8,276 nucleotides of DNA from JBPBPI01 sp050954885 (GTDB lineage: Bacteria; Pseudomonadota; Alphaproteobacteria; Caedimonadales; Caedimonadaceae), in contig JBPBPI010000214.1 of NCBI GenBank assembly GCA_050954885.1, positions 1-8,276 on the forward strand, written 5' to 3'. The position numbers were made by a program, and so were the translations under genes. Every line of letters begins with the position of its first letter. The stretch's first letter is position 1. The notes beneath the pieces were generated by a model, which saw only the letters and a list, made by a program, of their open reading frames with translations, was not told the origin of the DNA and did no database searches. Shown piece after piece: positions 7,019 through 8,276 of the stretch.

Positions 7019-7247
7019 AAATCTTTTAGGTACCGAAGGATTTCCCCCTAGATGGCGTTGTGGAAGCAGCTGGACATCTGAATTGGGATTGCTTCATATT
7101 ATCTCTGACATTGTTATTTTTTTATCCTATATCAGCATCCCCATTTTACTGGCTATTTTTATCAGTAAACGTAAAGATATTCCTTTTGTTCCTATTTTTT
7201 GGCTTTTTGCCGCTTTTATCACTTTTTGTGGCCTCAGTCATTTACTA
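6990..7247 (+). pseudogene. Sensor gene, 5' fragment: ethylene-receptor-like copper-binding membrane domain
   Basis: The fragment encodes the first two transmembrane helices of the domain known from plant ETR1 and cyanobacterial ethylene receptors. FPPRWRCGSSW precedes helix 1 (HIISDIVIFLSYISIP) and helix 2 (IFWLFAAFITFCGLSHL). Asp40, Tyr47, Cys80 and His84 have the same spacing (7, 33 and 4) as ETR1 Asp25, Tyr32, Cys65 and His69; Cys and His bind copper(I). ETR1 Glu38 is not conserved (hydrophobic here). Translation stops at TAG 7248-7250, the first bases of an inserted element. The intact gene continued in another frame at 7352. Start ATG 6990 follows directly on a stop and has no clear ribosome binding site. 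Whether it ever bound ethylene is unknown. Confidence 0.85.
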
Positions 7248-7349
7248 TAGCTGAATAAGGTTATGTTTTGTCATTAGAGGAATATTAAAATATTGGTTTG
7301 CCTAACGAAAAGAGAATTGTGTATGTCAAAACATAATCACATTCAACTA
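7248..7349. mobile_element. 102-bp MITE-like element of IS630/mariner type
   Basis: The ends form imperfect inverted repeats: of the first 27 bases inward from 7248 and from 7349, 22 pair, including a shared 10-base TTATGTTTTG. TA is duplicated on both sides (7246-7247 and 7350-7351). Removal of the element and one TA restores CTAG, the site preferred by IS630. It also joins the flanking frames into an ungapped HLLDASIFWQPWYRLLGLTKG. It has no coding capacity, so it needs a transposase in trans. Its ends are only partly like the IS630-type end at the start of the window (TA-TT and an inner TTAT), so a different parent is likely. Confidence 0.85.
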
Positions 7350-7351
7350 TA

Positions 7352-7993
7352 GATGCCAGCATATTTTGGCAACCTTGGTACCGATTATTGGGACTTACCA
7401 AAGGAATGACTGCTGTTATTTCTCTCATAACTGTCATCGCTTTAATCCGGATCATTCCAAAAGCTCTACAAATACCAGGTCTTGCATCAACGCGGGCGCA
7501 CTATGAATTTATTGTCGAATCAGCCAGTGATGCCATTGTTACCTATACGGAAGATGGCATATGCTTAAGTTGGAATAAAGGCGCTGAAAAAATGTTTGGC
7601 TATACCGCCCAAGAGCGTATTGGAGAGTCTTTTAAAACACTTTTCCCACCTTATGGAAATTATATCGAAGAGGGTTTAAAAAATGCTGAAATTATTAAAG
7701 CAGGTGGAAATGTTTGTCTTTATGAGTCTGACAGAGTTCATAAAAATGGTAAAATTATTAAAACCACAACAACATATTCTCGACTTTTTGATGAAAATGG
7801 GACAGTCAGAGGTGTTTGCGCCACAATTAAAGATGTAACAGACAAAAAAGATTTAGAAGATCAACTGGCCAGTAAAGCTGAATTGTTGACCCAAAAAGCT
7901 CAATTGTTATCTCAACAAAATAAAAAATTAAACAAGTTAAATAAAGATTTAAAGATAAAAAATGAAGAAACTGATCTTGCAACAAAAGATTAG
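7352..7993 (+). pseudogene. Sensor gene, middle fragment: third helix, PAS domain, coiled coil
   Basis: This continues the sensor from just after the inserted element. DASIFWQPWYRLLGLTKGMTAVISLITVIALIRIIPKALQIPG is the third helix and exit of the ethylene-receptor-like domain. A PAS domain follows (HYEFIVESASDAIVTYTEDG...WNKGAEKMFGYTAQERIG to TIKDVTDKKDLEDQ), then a Lys/Gln/Asn-rich coiled coil (SKAELLTQKAQLL to KIKNEETDLATKD). TTG at 7388 and ATG at 7406 are in-frame starts but not native ones. LATKD resembles the entry to a GGDEF domain (LAxxDxLTGLxNR), but the frame stops there at TAG 7991-7993. No histidine-kinase motifs are present, although the ETR-like architecture might suggest them. 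Confidence 0.82.
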
Positions 7994-8028
7994 ACAGATG
8001 GAACGGAGATGAGATTGCAATTGTTATG
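7987..8028 (+). pseudogene. Remnant of a GGDEF (diguanylate cyclase) domain
   Basis: In the frame one base away from the PAS fragment, 7987-8028 reads RLDRWNGDEIAIVM. This aligns with the active-site block of diguanylate cyclases, RWGGDEFAIVL, although the first Gly is Asn and the Phe is Ile. The preceding fragment ends at LATKD, normally the start of the domain. The roughly 70 residues between these two points, including the DxLTGLxNR block, are missing, so an internal deletion with frameshift is inferred. An IS256-type element follows directly. Confidence 0.6.
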
Positions 8029-8276
8029 GGAACGTTCAATTAACTGTGTCAGCGGTTAAACGTTAAAGTTAAGTTTGAGTCTACCTTCAAAATATATATG
8101 AAGCTGAGATAGGGTCAATGCCCAATTTTGTAAGGGCGCCGTCCATTTTTCAGCAATTTTTTGGCAAGCACAATAAATTAATTTGAAAAGAGCGTTTTCA
8201 CTCGCAAAAGCTCCCTTCGTTTTGGTAAATTTTCTGACCTGTCGGTGGAAACCCTCGATCGCATTGGTTGTATAAA
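8028..8276 (-). mobile_element. IS256-family element, 3' part and terminus
   Basis: A transposase 3' end is followed by GACACAGTTAATTGAACG (read on the minus strand), similar to the inverted repeats of IS256-family elements. Sensor coding sequence begins just beyond. The end is placed at about 8028 (GGGAACGTTC), with a few bases of uncertainty. The target duplication cannot be checked because the other end is outside the window. Confidence 0.65.
8056..8276 (-). CDS. IS256-family transposase, C-terminal part (runs off the window)
   Basis: Read on the minus strand from the window edge, the product begins YTTNAIEGFHRQVRKFTKTK, the IS256-family hallmark near the catalytic Glu. It continues GAFASENALFKLIYCACQKI, then AEKWTAPLQNWALTLSQLHIYFEGRL, and stops at TAA (8058-8056). 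The 73 visible codons correspond to the last fifth of a roughly 400-residue transposase. The visible part is undamaged. Its IS orientation is opposite to the interrupted sensor gene. Confidence 0.88.
   Translation of the reverse strand, partial: YTTNAIEGFHRQVRKFTKTKGAFASENALFKLIYCACQKIAEKWTAPLQNWALTLSQLHIYFEGRLKLNFNV

Noticed and set aside
7060..7254. Hydrophobic 64-codon frame overlapping the ethylene-receptor-like fragment
   Set aside because: It is out of frame with the conserved Asp/Tyr/Cys/His domain; its hydrophobicity follows from the T-rich codons of the real frame.
7248..7349. Reading the sensor break as two independent natural genes
   Set aside because: The downstream part begins inside a conserved helix with no native start, and the junction has MITE ends, TA duplication and exact frame restoration.
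7827..8039. 70-codon minus-strand frame at the end of the sensor gene
   Set aside because: It is antisense to the PAS/coiled-coil coding sequence and crosses the IS boundary; no family likeness.
1..8276. CRISPR array, tRNA, rRNA or phage defence system
   Set aside because: I saw no regularly spaced short repeats, no tRNA-like cloverleaf and no nuclease, toxin or phage genes.

Overview
The window reads as a stretch of an AT-rich Gram-negative genome carrying a heavy load of insertion sequences and several genes in decay. A periplasmic chaperone and outer-membrane usher show the Gram-negative envelope. The nitronate monooxygenase-like protein (IEGHEAGGHIGP and a long family-specific C-terminus) looks alphaproteobacterial to me. 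With the IS630/ISAs1/IS256 load and the gene decay, this suggests a host-associated alphaproteobacterium, perhaps Holosporales-like. That placement is inference from memory of the families, not a search.

Layout. (1) 1-659, nested mobile DNA: the 5' end of an IS630-type transposase gene (minus strand) cuts off an ISAs1-family transposase remnant (plus strand). The outer end of the ISAs1 element, at about 659, in turn interrupts a fimbrial usher gene. (2) 660-2949, minus strand: an archaic (Csu-like, spore coat protein U type) chaperone-usher operon in the order subunit, chaperone, usher. The usher stops after about 355 residues, so the pilus cannot be assembled from this locus. (3) 2950-3178: a divergent promoter region serving the pilus operon and rsfS. 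(4) 3179-3559: rsfS, a ribosomal silencing factor starting at TTG. (5) 3617-5314, minus strand: a soluble chemoreceptor with three tandem PAS domains on an exact 122-residue period. (6) 5562-6614, minus strand: an FMN-dependent nitronate monooxygenase/FabK-like enzyme. (7) 6990-8028, plus strand: a broken sensor gene. It encodes an ethylene-receptor-like three-helix copper-site domain, a PAS domain, a coiled coil and a remnant of a GGDEF (diguanylate cyclase) domain. (8) About 8028-8276: the 3' part of an IS256-family element.

The best result is in the last sensor gene. A 102-bp element with imperfect terminal inverted repeats and no coding capacity sits between duplicated TA dinucleotides inside the third transmembrane region. 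Removing it together with one TA leaves a CTAG site, the preferred IS630 target. It also joins the two reading frames exactly, giving an ungapped match to the known spacing of the ethylene-receptor domain. It is therefore a MITE-like insertion of the IS630/mariner type. The same gene also lost most of its GGDEF domain and was capped by IS256. Together with the broken usher, this shows loss of surface attachment and c-di-GMP signalling, while the chemoreceptor, rsfS and the flavoenzyme remain intact.
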